DNA of 64,000 nt, from positions 134,435,106-134,499,105 of the forward strand of contig NC_090447.1 of assembly GCF_031143425.1 (NCBI RefSeq), given 5' to 3'. Within the stretch, counting starts at the first letter, position 1. Every line of letters begins with the position of its first letter. The stretch comes from Pleurodeles waltl (lineage: Eukaryota; Chordata; Amphibia; Caudata; Salamandridae). The position numbers and the translations under genes are program-made. Of this stretch, positions 1-12,403 are shown one piece after another. Below the pieces are notes generated by a model. The model was not told the origin of the DNA and made no database searches. It saw only the letters and a program-made list of their open reading frames with translations.

Positions 1-368
1 TTATACACCCCGAATCTGTGACCTACATTACCTGGAAAATTCCATATCCACTTCCTAAGTTGGAACAGCATCAGATACCTGCCAATGTGGCAACTCTGAA
101 ATGCCCATATGAGGACAAAACAATGAGTATAGACCTGCAAAAAATCAAATTGCAGAATTCATATGGCAAACATCTGGAAAGGAAATTACATTGCAATGAG
201 ACTGACACAAACAATGTAGCTACATCAAGGTGGGGATATGTCAAAGTCTAACCCTTCAAGTGCCCTTTGGCTGAATACTGCAGAGTATTAGCTTCCCAGT
301 TGTTGCCAAAACACTCAAGTCCACACATTTTAATAACTACAGTACTTTGTACAGTCACAGTCATTATG

Positions 369-1440
369 TCACATGACATACTTAGACTCAAGAAAAGTAG
401 CTATTATGAGAATTACCCGCAGGTCTGCTTCTTCCTCTTCACCACTGTCACCCTCACTTGGCATTTCAGGAATCTCACCCGGTGGCACTGCTGGCTGCCC
501 CTCCTTTGGGATGTATGTAATATTCCGCCACAGGCCAATGTTTTGGAACATGCAGCATGCCACAGTGATCTGACACACTTTTCCAGCTGAGTGGAGAAGG
601 GCTCCACCTGTCTGGTCCAGACACCTAAATCTGGCCTGCAGAAGCCCAAAAGCCTGTTCCGTTGACCACCTTGTTCTTCCATGGGCCTCAATTAAGCAGA
701 CTTACACTGGCGTAGTTGGATTCCTTATTGGCGTCAACAACCAAGGACAGTTTGAATATGCAGAGTTGCTTGTTAAGGAATGGGACATATGTGCAACAGA
801 ATTACCAGATTTGAAGCTCCTAATATTGCACACATATAATCAGGCTAGATGTGACTTACCAAACAGCCAGGCCCATTCTCGGTACAGTTGTGACATCAGC
901 TGGGGGATAGTGCTGCGCCACATAATGAAGTAATCATGGACTGAACCCGGATAACGGGCACAGACCTGGGAAATGTATAGATCTGCCAAACATACAATTT
1001 GCATGTTGATGAAATTGAAGTTCTTTCTGTTGGAGTATACTTGTACATTGGCGTGCGGTGGCACCAAGCTAACATGGGTGTCATCAATGCCCCCCCTACC
1101 TGTGGGAGATGTGCAAATCCATGAAATCATCCTTCATATGAGTTAAATCCTCATGTCAGAGAAACAGGATGTAACTTTCCAGGTGTTTCAACATTGCTGA
1201 GAGGACAGCCTTCAAAACCAGATTGAACATAGTTTGGGACATGCCAACTGACAGGGCCACTGCATGTTGGAAGGACCATGTGGCTAGGAAGTGCAATACA
1301 GACAAGACGTGTACAATGGGTGGAATGCTGGTTGGATAACTAAAAGCTGGCAACAGATCTGGCTCCAACTGATGACATACATCCACTATTGTTTGCCTAT
1401 TCAAACGGTACAGGAGAATGATGTGTCATCCTTTCATGGT
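369..1440 (-). pseudogene. Harbinger A transposase (HARBI1-like DDE nuclease), decayed
   Basis: The transposase would cut and join transposon ends in the nucleus. Exon 1 (about 1,440 down to 860) starts with the helical N-terminal region (YRLNRQTIVDVCHQLEPDLL). It reaches the first catalytic aspartate in IDDTHVSLVPP and the second in YPGSVHDYFI, then ends at a GTAAGT donor (858-859). Exon 2 (about 745 to 369) carries the third acidic residue in STEQAFGLLQARFRCLD, then VCQITVACCMFQNI and an acidic tail ending at a TGA. Breaks: in-frame stops after the N-terminal block and before the first catalytic motif, loss of sequence between the two, a stop early in exon 2 and no clean AG acceptor. Family assignment is firm; activity is excluded. 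Confidence 0.85.
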
Positions 1441-2227
1441 CTGAAAGTCTGGCAGTGGATGGTTGACAGGTGATTGACACATCCTCCCTTTCCCTGGGTG
1501 ACTATGTATGAAAATAAATGAGTTCTAACATTAGTCAATGTGTCCACAGCTACATACATGATGCATGTCAATGATATCATGTAACAAAGGATTTTAGAAG
1601 GGATAGACATGGCAACCAGTACACATCACAGCTGCTAATAACACAAGGATCACTTGTGACCCCCATGTTTTGCCACACATGTGTCCACAACATGTATCTG
1701 GACCAAACTCAAATATGTGCATCACAATTGCCCCTCGAAATGTGACTGGATGACCCGACCGCAGAAATGACCTTTGATGGGGAAGGAATGTGCTCCAATG
1801 TTAAATGCCATCTGTGCCCTGCAACATGCTACAATGGTGTTTGAGTAGTAGGACCTACATGACAAGACAGGACAAGCATGTTTATGAGCTAAACACACCA
1901 TTTCTGGAGGTATGACACAGTTTGTGAAGCCCAATACCACATTTCAGTCCTCTAAAATGGCGGCTGCCTGACCTACTCCATTGGACGTTAGGAATCACCC
2001 GTAACTGCCGGTGGAAGTCATCACATCTGTAGGCAGTTGCAACAGAGGAGGACACAGCAATAGGCTAATGTTGTTGCCAGTGGAAGCTGCGGGCCAATGG
2101 CTGTGTCCGCTGGTGGTGGACGTGACCACCAAGTTCTGCAGTATTACTCACTTGACTCCTGCCACTGCTGCCAGCAAGAGCTCCACAACCTGAGCTGCTG
2201 TATACCACGTCTGGGAGCAATCATGCC
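1441..2227. other. Divergent intergenic region of Harbinger A
   Basis: This spacer separates the divergent transposase and SANT gene, the same position as 52,531-52,995 in Harbinger C. I see no clear TATA box or other promoter motif. A shared bidirectional promoter is only an inference from the gene order. Confidence 0.35.
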
Positions 2228-2659
2228 ATGTCCAGCAGGTGATAGGGTCTGCCTTATCTCTAGAGGAGAAGCTAGAGGATGAAGTCCTCCCTCTGTATGG
2301 AGAGCTCTATGGTGCACCAAAGAGCAGGCAAGACCCTCATGTGTACAGTTTTCTCTGTACTTCACCATTTTTCCCTCCTCACAGGCTAGTATGTGGCCAT
2401 GTGTAACAGTTTGACTACTCATGTGCCTGTTGTTGCAGTCTGTGTGGCATTAATGGGAGGGTCAATGTGCAGGTATTGGTGGCCAGAGCAATATGCTGAG
2501 CTTGTCCACATTGCGTTGTGTGGCTTTTTTGAGTTCCTAAATCCACCTTGTGTTGGGTGTGCATATCTAGGTGAGAAGACATTGCTGCCACGCACTGACA
2601 TATATTTCCTCATGATTGATGTATATGTCAGACAACATGTATGTGCATTACAAAATTAA

Positions 2660-3584
2660 AAATCATGCATGTGGTATGAGTCTGTTGTGGTTGTGAGTAA
2701 TGTGAGCAATGTGTATGTTGCCACAGTGATTTTGTTTATACATCAGCCCTTGCTAAGGTGTTGTTTGAAAGGCATATCCTGACTCCCTCTGCCCTTCAGT
2801 TTGCCACACACACCACATGCCAATTAGCTGTTGGCTACATGATATACTGTCATGCATGGAAGTGATGGGAATGTAGTGTTATGTAGGTTCTATCTGCTCA
2901 GCCTCCATAGTCCCAGGCCTCTCACATGTATCTCCCAGTATGGGTCCTAGTCTATACCAGGGTGGAGTCGCTGTGGCTACACAACTGTGGCACTGTCACC
3001 ACTCTCTGTACCTCAGCAGATCCTATCATGTTGGCAATATGAGGATCTGGTGTAAAATCCGGCCCAGTATGCCTCTTTCCTTTGATTATATCCTGAATGG
3101 GTCCAGGGGTAGGTACTAATCTAGTCCACATGTGTACTTACCATCATTGTCAATGTGTGTATTTGACTCATGGCAGGTCCCTTATTCCCACATCCGTGTT
3201 GTTACATTCACACAGGTCATATTTGTCTAGTGCAGGCTCATTGTATAAATGACAGTCCCAGAGTGCAGATAGTGTATTGATTATTGGGAGGCCATGATAT
3301 GTGATTCAGTAGCTTGGTCACATAGCAGAAACTGGACAACGCATGCCTTTGTTTGTTGGATGCCATCTCTTTAGGCTGGACATATATGTACAGAAGCATG
3401 TTCTGTGTTACAGGTACATACCTCAGAACCCTACTGCCTGAAGTGGCATGAGTCTGGACTTGTTAGGCCACATGTCCACACATGGACAGAGAAGACACTT
3501 TCTGTTCCCTCCATGCCTGTCACATCATGATTATCCATGTGTAATGTTTGAGCTTATAGTCTTGCAGTTGCCTGTAGGGACTGT
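2660..3584. other. Intron sequence, nothing recognised
   Basis: This is intronic sequence of the Harbinger A SANT gene, TG-rich and without a supported coding region or repeat. Confidence 0.4.
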
Positions 3585-4614
3585 GGGGGTCATTATGACC
3601 CCAGGGGTCGGGGGTATTGTGGCTGGCGGTACATACCACCACATTATGACATTGGTGGGTTGGCTAAAGCCAACCAGCCAATGTACCACTCCGACCGCCA
3701 TGGCGGCCGCAATTGTACTGCCTCAGGCATTTTGACCCTGCCTACCACCATGGTTTTCGTGGCGTTCGTAACACCACAAAAACCACGGTGGTAAGCCCTA
3801 TCAGTGACAGGGAATGCCTTCCCTGTCACTGGTAGGAGGCCTCTTCCCCCCCAATAACTCCCCTGACACACCCCACCCCCTTCTCTCCACGCTCCCCACT
3901 TTGAATCACCCACCCCCCACATACACAGACACACAGGCACTCACCACGCATACACACACTCACTCCCACAGGCATACACACATACATACACGCATGCATC
4001 CATTCATTCATGCACACATCCGCACCACATTCACACAGACATGCAGACATGCATTCACATATCCATACTTACACGCATTCTCACACATGCATACATGCAC
4101 GCAAACAACACTACACATCCATTCGCATTCACGCACACTCTCATACATTTATGCTCACACCCCCAGACACAGACACAACAACCCCCACCCCTGTTGGAAA
4201 CCCGACTTACCTGTATTCAGGGAGTCTTCCGGCAGGGACGGGACAGGGTGCTGCTACCCCCAGCAGCGCCTGCCAGGAGAACACTGCCAGGCCGTATTAT
4301 TTTTCATAATATGGCTGACGGCAGTCTACTGGCATGGCGCTGCTGGTGATAGCAGTGCCACTTTAACACCATCCGCCAGCATGGCCACAGCTGGATTTCC
4401 ACCCTTCTTGTGGTGGAAATACAGCTGTAGTCATAATGTGGCAGACGGATGTTAGCCGCAGTGATGGGCTTTTTGCGGCCGCGCCGCAGTGGTATGCGGC
4501 ACTTACCGCCAAAGTTATAATGAGCGCCTGTGTGCAGAGAGTCATTGTCACCACCAGCCTGTTGGTGGTACCACCGCCACATTACCACTGACCTCTGGGG
4601 TCATAATGACCCCC
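3585..4614. mobile_element. MITE with GGGGGTCATTATGACC ends (A/C Harbinger end type)
   Basis: The two ends are inverted copies over about 45-50 bp. The left starts GGGGGTCATTATGACCCC and continues through GGGTATTGTGGC and GGCGGTAC; the right is its reverse complement with few changes. The ends resemble the right end of Harbinger C (GGTGGTCATTACGACC), so this is probably a non-autonomous relative. It carries no transposase. The flanking triplets (TGT left, ATA right) do not match, so the target duplication has decayed or the border is off by a few bases. The core holds the microsatellite at 3,918-4,175. Confidence 0.8.
3918..4175. repeat. CA-rich imperfect microsatellite
   Basis: Imperfect CACA/CATACA/CACGCA repeats inside the MITE at 3,585-4,614. 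They produce long spurious open frames in several phases. Confidence 0.85.
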
Positions 4615-4973
4615 ATACTGTGAATGTGTTGGTAAATTCATGCCTAAGGAGTTTACCCTTCAGAAGCCACATAGGTGTGATGTGTTTCATGGTGGCTCAC
4701 ATCTCAGTCAGGTTGCTAGAGCATGGGCTACCTGATGGCGGAAAGCTTGCTTAGTCATTGTAGGGCCTGGCCAGAGTGGTGGGTTGGCCTTCAGATTGAG
4801 AAAGGTATGTCTGTAGTTATGTCCCTGTACTTATTGGCCTGTATGTGTCACATTTGGGGAGTATTGACAAATAGGAAAGTTCTAGCTTGGTGTTACTGAC
4901 ATAATTGTAACTCAGCCATTCGTGATGAGACTTGGGAACATGATCTCTTGATTTGTCTTTTGAATCCATGCAG

Positions 4974-5244
4974 GTCAATGCCCATCAAAAGAAAGGACTA
5001 TGGAGAGCCATTGTGAAGAACGTGCAGACCCTGGGGGTCCATAGCTGGTGGAGCACCCACTGCAGAAAAAGGTGGGAGGACCTGAGACGCTGGGCCCAAA
5101 AGATTGCTGAGGCTCAGCTGGGGATGATCTCCCAATGTGGGCAAAGTGCCTGTCAGACCATGACCCCCCCCATGACCCACATTCTGGCAGTGGCCTATCC
5201 AGAGATTAATGGGTGTTTGAGGGCAGCAAAGCAGCTGCAAGGGG
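4974..5244 (+). CDS. SANT/Myb-like exon 2 of Harbinger A, still open
   Basis: This is the best preserved coding exon of Harbinger A. It has a CAG acceptor at 4,971-4,973, a GTGAGT donor from 5,245 and no stop in its frame. The protein carries the rest of the SANT fold, with tryptophans in GLWRAI, STHCRKRWEDLRRWAQ and a conserved segment ILAVAYPEINGCLRAAKQ. The exon is homologous to 53,331-53,600 in Harbinger C, which has a stop and a frameshift. As exons 1 and 3 are broken, the gene as a whole is a pseudogene. Confidence 0.75.
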
Positions 5245-5359
5245 GTGAGTACAGGGCATATTCCTGCCTGTCCTATTAACAAGTGATTGAGTTAGGTTCT
5301 GACAGCTACCCCTGAAAATGAGGGAAGGGCCTTGTGTAACACAGTAGATGAGTGACTGT

Positions 5360-5974
5360 GGCCCTGATTCCTACTTTGGCGGGCGGCGAAGCAGGAACCG
5401 CCAGAAGACCGTACCGCGGTCAAAAGACCGCCTCGGTCATTCTGACTTTCCCGCTGGGCTGGCGGGCGACCGCCAAAAGGCCGCCCACCCGCCCAGCGGG
5501 AAAGCACCAGCAACGAGGAAGCCGGCTCCGAATGGAGCCGGCGGAGTTGCTGGTGTGCGACGGGTGCAGTTGCACCCGTCGCGATTTTCAGTGTCTGCTA
5601 GGCAGACACTGAAAATCTTAGTGGGGCCCTGTTATGGGGCCCCTGCAGTGCCCATGCCAGTGGCATGGGCACTGCAGGGGCCCCCAGGGGCCCCACGACA
5701 CCCGTTACTGCCATCCTGTTCCTGGCGGTGAAAACCGCCAGGAACAGGATGGCGGTAAGGGGGTCGGAATCCCCATGGCGGCGCTGCAAGCAGCGCCGCC
5801 ATGTAGGATTCCCTGGGCCAGGGGTAAACCGACGGGAAACCGCCAGTTGCCCTTTTCTGACCGCGGCTTTACCGCCGCGGTCAGAATGGCCAAGGAAGCA
5901 CCGCCAGCCTGTTGGCGGTGCTTCCGTCATTTTAGCCCTTGCGGTCGCCGACCGCCAGGGTTAGAATGACCCCC
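5360..5974. mobile_element. GC-rich palindromic MITE (GGCCCTGATT ends) with TGT target duplication
   Basis: The element starts GGCCCTGATTCCTACTTTGGCGG and ends with the inverted form ...CCGCCAGGGTTAGAATGACCCCC. The same triplet, TGT, flanks it at 5,357-5,359 and 5,975-5,977. The inside is a chain of nested hairpins, for example GTGTCTGCTAGGCAGACAC and GGGGCCCCTGCAGTGCCCAT with its inverse. A 3'-truncated relative lies at 45,351-45,665. It sits in intron 2 of the Harbinger A SANT gene. Open frames in all phases here are shadows of palindromes. Confidence 0.85.
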
Positions 5975-7200
5975 TGTGTGTTTTGTCATGTCATATGTTG
6001 TATACTGATGTGCCTTGCCTATTGGCTCAGGACCCTAGGACATAACTGGATGGAATCCACAAACCACTTGCTCTGCAGGGACAACATTGGCTGTGTACGT
6101 TGATCAATCAAGTACTGTTTGTTGTTGTAGTGGGTGTAATTTCCATGCAATAGACCACTACTTCTAAATGTTCCATGCCAAAGGTAACTAGTTGTTGGGT
6201 CACTGTCCTCTGCCATGTGTCTGGGTGAATGTGTAAATAGGCATCTGCCACCCAGAAGCCATTTGTCTTCAGCGTATGATGGGTGCTAGTGTCTAACTGC
6301 AGTCTGTAATGTGGTGATGTCCAACACACATGTGGTAGGGACTACATTGGTCTTTAGTTGCAGCGATGGATCACTACTTTCCCTTGGTAAATGGGGAATG
6401 TCCATTGAGATGATTTATGAGCCATCACTATTGCCAACATTCCTTGTGCTTACATGTCAGCACGTGTCCCTTTCTCTGTAGTAAACATTTGTGAGCTGCA
6501 GTTTCATGCATGGTCTACCTATTTTGATGTGATGATGTCTTTATTCCCTCACATGTATGTGCATGGCACACAGTACATGGAATAGGACATTTACAATGGG
6601 GATACATTTCATGTTGTGCCACATACAGGAGTGTGTCACCATTGTTTATTGTGAGACACATACCTTCACCAGTCATAGGATGTCATTTAACATGTAGAAC
6701 TACATCAGCAATAAGGGACATGACAGGTTGGCCTAGAGTTTACAGCTACAATGTGAATATCTATGCCCTTGATGTGGCATGAGGTGGAAAAGTGTACTGC
6801 ACACGAGTAATGGGTAAGGTATGTGCCCTGACTGTTGGCATGCATCATGGAGTGACTTGCAGTTATGTAAACATCACATGTATTTGGGTACAGGCATTCA
6901 TCCACAGACAGACATCTGGGTTTGTATTGCAAAAATGTGGAGAGTGATATAGCTTCCAATTGAGCAACATGTTGAGGGCCTTCAACAAGTACCTGTAAAT
7001 CTCATGGACACCCCAACATTCAAGGGACTTATGGCTTCTGCTGATGCACTCAGTATGTCATAGTAAATGGTGCCAGACATTAGTGGTGATTACCATAGGA
7101 CTTGCAAATTCATTGTGTTGTGAATTTTGGGGACATCTCTCCCTGACATATTGTACATGATGTCTGCAGTGTCCATTTCCATGCCAAATGTGTGGCCTTG
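5975..7200. other. Intron 2 of the Harbinger A SANT gene, nothing recognised
   Basis: TG-rich intronic sequence between exon 2 and later insertions. No coding homology or repeat boundary was seen. Confidence 0.4.
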
Positions 7201-8302
7201 TAGTGTGGTCATTTTTATGTATCCTTTGCGTGTTTGCTTCAGGCTTCAGGCCTTTGTGCGCTTTGCCCTGAATGTATTTTATTCCTTTGCTTGCAGCATA
7301 GAGCCTCTGTGCACTTTGCTCTAAATGCATTTTATTCAGCTTCATACTGTTATTTTACAAATAGCCAGTTCTACGGTTTTGTTTTATTTTTTATATCACA
7401 CTGTTTAGCCTACTTCAGCACTGGAGTTCTCAATAACACATTCTTGTTCACTCTGTGCTTCAGTCAAGGATACAGTCTGGTACATTGCCGATAGACGTGG
7501 TAGGAGTTTAGTCTTTGGATTACTTGCGTAGGGACATTTTGTGATCACACTGACATTTTAGTTATAAAAACACTTCCTTGTCCTAATACACGCAAGAGGG
7601 AGATTCCAACCAGGGAACCACAACTAGACGCTGACTGCCTAGTTGCAGATGCTGAACCAGATCACAGGCCTTTGCTCAGGTATGAGGGTTTATGCCTTCC
7701 TGGGGAATCTGAAAGGCAAGTTAGTAGCTTAACATGCTGTGCTCGAAATATAACTTACTGAGAGAGAATAGAATCTATTAACACCATGATAGCGTTGTTC
7801 TCATGTTTCACTCTCATCGTGACTATTTCAATCCTACTGTGTTGTATGGTTCTGGTTATTGCGGCTCTCACCTTATTATCTAAAATGCAGTTGTTTCATT
7901 AAAAACAATATATAAAACTTAAACTGCCTATGTCATTTGTATATGAGATCATACCGTAAATGAGAGAGCTGGTTAGGACCTGAGTGACCACGACTTCCCT
8001 GAGAAGTTCTAAAGATGTCATGCGCTCGGCTGCCCAATCATCCCTCCCCATTGGGAGAGATGAGGCACTGCTAGTTAGCCGGAGCAAAACCGGATTGAGG
8101 GTGACAGAGGTCCTTCCAAGTGGGTCAGACTCAGTCCCCCACACCAGGAACGATCCTGCTACCTAGAAATCCAGTAGTCTCATTTAGGACAATGAGAGCC
8201 CACGCGACAGCCTATCTGAGCAACATGAATACTACCTCTATGGCTCTATTGGGACACATTTCACATGGTGAAGTGTACATTGTTGATATGTTTCCATTGT
8301 GA
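7201..8302. other. Unassigned inserted-looking segment with a 53-bp direct duplication
   Basis: Base composition changes here relative to the TG-rich intron on either side. Two near copies of CCTTTGTGCGCTTTGCCCTG begin at 7,251 and 7,304, a 53-bp period. No coding region or LTR end could be fixed. It may be the remains of a retroelement, but I cannot place its borders. Confidence 0.35.
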
Positions 8303-8306
8303 CATT

Positions 8307-8877
8307 GTTGAGGTAAGCCTCAGCAAGGCCTACTAGTGCAAGGGGTTCACCCTTCTCTGCACAAAGTCCTCAGACCATATAGGAAGAAGTTGGCACAGAA
8401 ACTGAAATAAAAGACAACGTTTATTAAACCTCATGACGTGGTACTACAGTTCAAACAGCACCCTTCGGTAATGTTTGAAGTAGCACACTGAACTGAGAGA
8501 GCATGGTCCTTTTATACCCACGCAGGGGCTAAAAGGAGGTGGTACAATTATAGAGGCAAGACTTCTATACATATAAGGTCATGTGGAAATGCACAGTCGA
8601 AAGGTAGGAGGGGCTAACAGTTTTCAAGGACTAACAGCTGCAGAACTTACTGGACATGTGCGAAATGGGAGATGCTAAATATAACTTGTCACTAGGCAGA
8701 TTTTCAAGAGTAGTTAACAGAAAGATAGGACTGAGCACATGGTGAGCACATGGTAGCATGTGGCAGAGAAAATGGCTGCCATGAATACAAAATGGATTCC
8801 GCGAAATGTTCCCAATAGTTGCTAAATACAAGATGTCTTCTGCTAATGCTTAATCTAATCGCTGCTAAACTACAACA
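8307..8877 (-). mobile_element. Solo LTR (571 bp) with ACAT target duplication
   Basis: On the minus strand this starts TGTTGTAG and ends CTCAACA, a TGTTG/CAACA inverted end pair. It contains a TATAAAAG box (plus 8,511-8,518) and an AATAAA polyadenylation signal (plus 8,420-8,425) in the order expected for U3-R-U5. ACAT flanks it at 8,303-8,306 and 8,878-8,881. No internal retroviral region is attached, so it is a solo LTR left by LTR-LTR recombination. The family is not identified; it differs from the LTR at 40,037-40,776. Confidence 0.85.
8511..8518 (-). promoter_or_regulatory. TATA box of the solo LTR
   Basis: TATAAAAG on the minus strand, about 90 bp upstream of the AATAAA signal, as expected for an LTR promoter. 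Confidence 0.7.
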
Positions 8878-9894
8878 ACATTGGTATTCACACATCACCA
8901 CCTCCAGGATATTGTAATATTGTCATCAACAGGCATGATTTCATATAATCAGTTTTCATTGTTGGTTCATCATGTATGTGTCAAAGAGATGTATGCAGGA
9001 TCTTTTGTCAGATCTGTGGATATGCATTTTGCATTGGCCTACTGTAGTATGACAACAGGTGACTGTGGTCTGCTCCATGGGGCAAAGCTTTGAGGGTGAT
9101 GGTGTCTCCTAATGGTTGAATGGTCATTGTGATTGCACAACATCAGCCATTCAATTGTAGCTGTCTGATAGCCAGATTTTCCTATGAGCAAGTGTTGACA
9201 GTTCATTTGCCATGCATGCATATGTTATGACAAGTGTATGGGCCAGTTAGGTGAATTTTGTTGCTGGGGCCTACTTGACATCATAGTACTGTATTCTAAT
9301 CAGAGCTGTTGTTCAAGTGTGATCATAGACATATGATGACCCTATTTCTCTTTCTATTTGCCTCGTCTGCACATGCAAGCAAAGGAGACAGGGCACAACT
9401 GAGTGGGGGAAGCAATGGCCACGGGACCTCAGGTTGAGACACCACTGACACAGAGGGACACAGTTGCCTGAAGGGTGAGGGGAGTACCACGGGAAACTAC
9501 AGCATCATCATCAGATTCTTCCTCCAGTAGACACTTCCAAGTGGTGACGAACCCATTGGGGTATCTCCCTGTACCATCCTTGTCCACCACCCCTGTTCTG
9601 TCACCTCCCTCCCTGTTGCTCCCCACCAAGTTGGTTGTGCCTGCTCACCCAAGAGGGTGGGTGTCTCATTTGCAGCAGGCACCTCTGCACCAGCCCCTGC
9701 TGGCCTCAGTGAGGAGGATATTGACCTCCTGAGAAGTATGTCTGTGGGTCAGACAGCCATTGTGAATGCCGTCCAGGGATTGTGGATTAGCAAGTCAGCT
9801 ACACCAGGCCAATGCTTTCCTGGAAGGCATATATGGTGCAATGGCTGACCTACAGAGATCCTTTCAGGCTCAGACCTAAACACTGACAGCAGCC

Positions 9895-10260
9895 AGTCAC
9901 CCCCCCCACCTTCTGTCCCCCCTTCACCTCCCTCTTCCCAATCCAAATCCCCCTTCCCCTATCTAGACAAAGCACACAGACAGATCCACACTCATTCACA
10001 TCAATACACAAGAGGAACACACACAAATTCAAGCACCACAAAATTGACTGGCACACAAGCAAACAAAAGATACCCACAGACACAACAACAGTCACAACTT
10101 CCCTACATCCCCCACCTCCACCTCCACCTCCCAGTCCCACAAGATACACAAACACACTCACCCAACCCACCCAACAGACACATAAAAAAACACAAGCATA
10201 CCTCCCAGAAGCTCACACCCACAACATCTACAACACAGCAAACAACTACTCCTCTCAACC
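9895..10260. repeat. C/A-rich low-complexity stretch in SANT exon 3
   Basis: ACACAC- and CCACCT-rich sequence. The equivalent C/A-rich stretch lies at 54,560-54,830 in Harbinger C, so it belongs to the transposon's coding or 3' region and is not a random microsatellite. Confidence 0.65.
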
Positions 10261-10560
10261 TTCAAATCCCGACCCCCTTCTGATGACTGTCCCTGTGTTC
10301 CTAAAAAGTTTTTTTTGTTTACTCTGTCCCAAACACAAGGCCCCCATCCACCTCCCAGTCCCTCCCTTCTATCTCCAAGACCTCCCCACCCTCCTGCAAG
10401 CACCCATACCTCTCCCACTCTAGAAGAAGCCCACCCCTCCCAAAAAGGAGACCATCCCTCCAAACCCAAGGCCAGACCCCCTTCCCAAACACAACCCAGC
10501 TCAACCACCCAGATGATCCCTGAGGTGCCTTGCTGCCCCCTTGATGCCCCTTCCTGTGGA

Positions 10561-12130
10561 GGTTCCCTGTTAGTTGGGAGTCAAGTTATGGCACAACACT
10601 GTCCTATTGTTGTGTTTACATGGACTGGCCAGCGGCCTTGGACTCTTCAGATCCACTATTTAATAAACTCACAGAGTTGTTTTGTTTTGGGTATACATTT
10701 ATCCTGCTATTCCTTTTCTACCTTAACTTTTTTGCTGAGTAATTTATGTTGTGTGTGTTTCAGCCTCCTTGCGGATCCATTTGCTGGTGTCTGCAGTATC
10801 TGAATTTGTGGTCAGTACAAAGGTATATGTTGAGTGTATGAATATGTGGGTGTAAATGCAATGGTGGAGTCATGGCATTGTGTACTGTTTGTTGTGGTAA
10901 GTATTTCATCTTGTATTGTCCAATGTGAGCATGTATGGTATTAGACTTGTCCCCTGATGAGGATTATGGATTCATCTAATATGTGTCAGCTTGAATTTTG
11001 TTTGTGCAGACACGGAGTGTGTTCAATTGTGCTGGCTTTGTTTGAATTTGACTGTGCATGTGTCGGTTTAGCTGTGTGTACCTTGCAGCTAGGTCCTGTA
11101 GAGGTATGCCCCATGCAGATGGAGTTGTGTGTGTACTTCCACATTGTACAGATGAGCATGTCATTTGAGTCTAGTACTGTTTGACCCTGTGACACATGTA
11201 GGGAAATTTCCTGTGCACATGTTATTTGAGGGATGTGTGGAAAGTGATATGAGTCCTAGTGCAGCCTACTTCCCTGAGTGGCCCTGATGTCCCCTTTCTA
11301 TTGTGCAGGAATTGATAGCATAGTGCTCTTTGTCGCTCTGTCTTTTGTGCATGCCATTGTCCTTCCATTGAGCTGTAATGTATGTGATGTGTGTGTCAAT
11401 CGCAGGGCTGTTTACTGGCAGTTTTTTTTGTGTTCCATCCCCCTTCCATACATATGTGTGCTGTATGTTAGGACAGTCCATGGCCTATGAGAAAAGTGAG
11501 TGTGTGCATTGTATTTGTAGATGTGATGTTTGTGTGTCGTTGGTGATGTGTGAGACAAAGCTGTGTAGCCTTCACTTTCACTGTGCCTGAGATGTGTGGA
11601 CGTGTGTTTTTATGAAGTGTTGCACAGCAGTGTGAGTGACCTGCCCAAAGGGGGTGTATTGTAATTGTAAATGGATCAATTTTTATTTATGATATCGACT
11701 GTGTACACAATGAGACATGTACTTGGTACCGATAACGTGAATCCCATTTGATGTGTTGTTGTGGGAAATAACACAGGTAGATGAGTGTGCTTACTGTCAA
11801 TTGCGCCCACGGCAGCATGGATTTTGTGCTCCATTTATGAGCAGCAACAGAAGCAGGACATGCCTGATGTGTTCCATGGTGGCAGGGGATGAGTGAATCT
11901 GCCTGCAGGTGAGTGTCTCCATTTATACTGTCTATTTCTGCCTGCTGAGACGTGGTAGTTGGACTGCCATGGTCACAGTAGTGGTGTTCAACCTCGTAAT
12001 GTGTCCTGGGGAAACATTCTCTCCACTGGCCTATTTGTGTAGCCTTGTGATTGCGGTGGTCTGTACTGCCTGGTGATGTCAACAGGACTTCTGCAGTCTT
12101 TGTTTCATAGGCCAGCATGACTCATAATAC
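10561..12130. other. 3' region of Harbinger A, no coding region supported
   Basis: TG-rich sequence after the AATAAA at 10,672. A 143-codon open frame on the minus strand (11,687-12,118) has no recognisable domain and is not carried forward as a gene. Confidence 0.4.
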
Positions 12131-12403
12131 AGTGGTCCGACCGCCATCTCAACTGTGGTTGGACCACCGCCGTGGCGGTCAACAGACTACCAAACTCGGA
12201 ACGAGGTCCTTAGTCTAAATAAGGACATCTAATAAACAAAAAACCTCTAGTTTACTATTAGGATTACTGTAAAGCATGCACATGCATAAATTACACATTT
12301 ATGTTCCGCACACTGACACAAATATTCCACATCTAGTAGAAAACGTTGAAAGTAGAAGCATCAATCTTAACGAATATCCACATAGGAGCTCAGCAATCAC
12401 TAG

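Larger units (their letters stand above)
2228..10560 (+). pseudogene. Harbinger A SANT/Myb-like protein gene (three exons, decayed)
   Basis: Harbinger elements encode a SANT/Myb-like protein that is thought to bind transposon ends and help bring the transposase to the nucleus. Exon 1 (2,228-2,327) reads LSLEEKLEDEVLPLYGELYG, the start of the SANT domain; its donor is GC, not GT. Exon 2 (4,974-5,244) has a CAG acceptor and GTGAGT donor and is fully open: HQKKGLWRAI then WEDLRRWAQK. Exon 3 (from about 9,380) encodes SSSDSSSSRH, then LSEEDIDLLRSMSVGQTAIV, a frameshift, FLEGIYGAMADLQRSFQAQT, a C/A-rich low-complexity stretch and VPKKFF. It aligns throughout with the SANT gene at 52,996-55,172. 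An AATAAA lies at 10,672-10,677. Exon 3 is frameshifted. Confidence 0.75.
1..12185. mobile_element. Harbinger A: large decayed PIF/Harbinger transposon, left end outside window
   Basis: This region holds a HARBI1-like transposase on the minus strand and a divergent SANT/Myb-like gene on the plus strand, the same order as in Harbinger C (51,419-54,500). The coding blocks align exon by exon with C. The plus-strand gene is stretched because its second intron (5,245-9,379) took up a MITE, an unassigned segment and a solo LTR, and its first intron took up another MITE. The right end is inferred near 12,130-12,185, where GGCGGTC-rich inverted sequence resembles the inner terminal region of C; the outermost TIR is not recognisable there. 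The left end lies outside the window. Confidence 0.65.

Noticed and set aside
3814..4455. 213-codon open frame
   Set aside because: Lies in the CA-rich microsatellite of a MITE; the composition avoids stops in several frames and there is no domain.
5440..5940. Strong hairpins resembling intrinsic terminators or a CRISPR-like repeat set
   Set aside because: They are nested palindromes of one MITE; there are no regular spacers and the context is eukaryotic.
5292..5969. Several overlapping frames of 60-127 codons on both strands
   Set aside because: Mirror-image shadows of the MITE hairpins.
11687..12118. 143-codon minus-strand frame
   Set aside because: Lies in the non-coding end region of Harbinger A and lacks a counterpart in Harbinger C.
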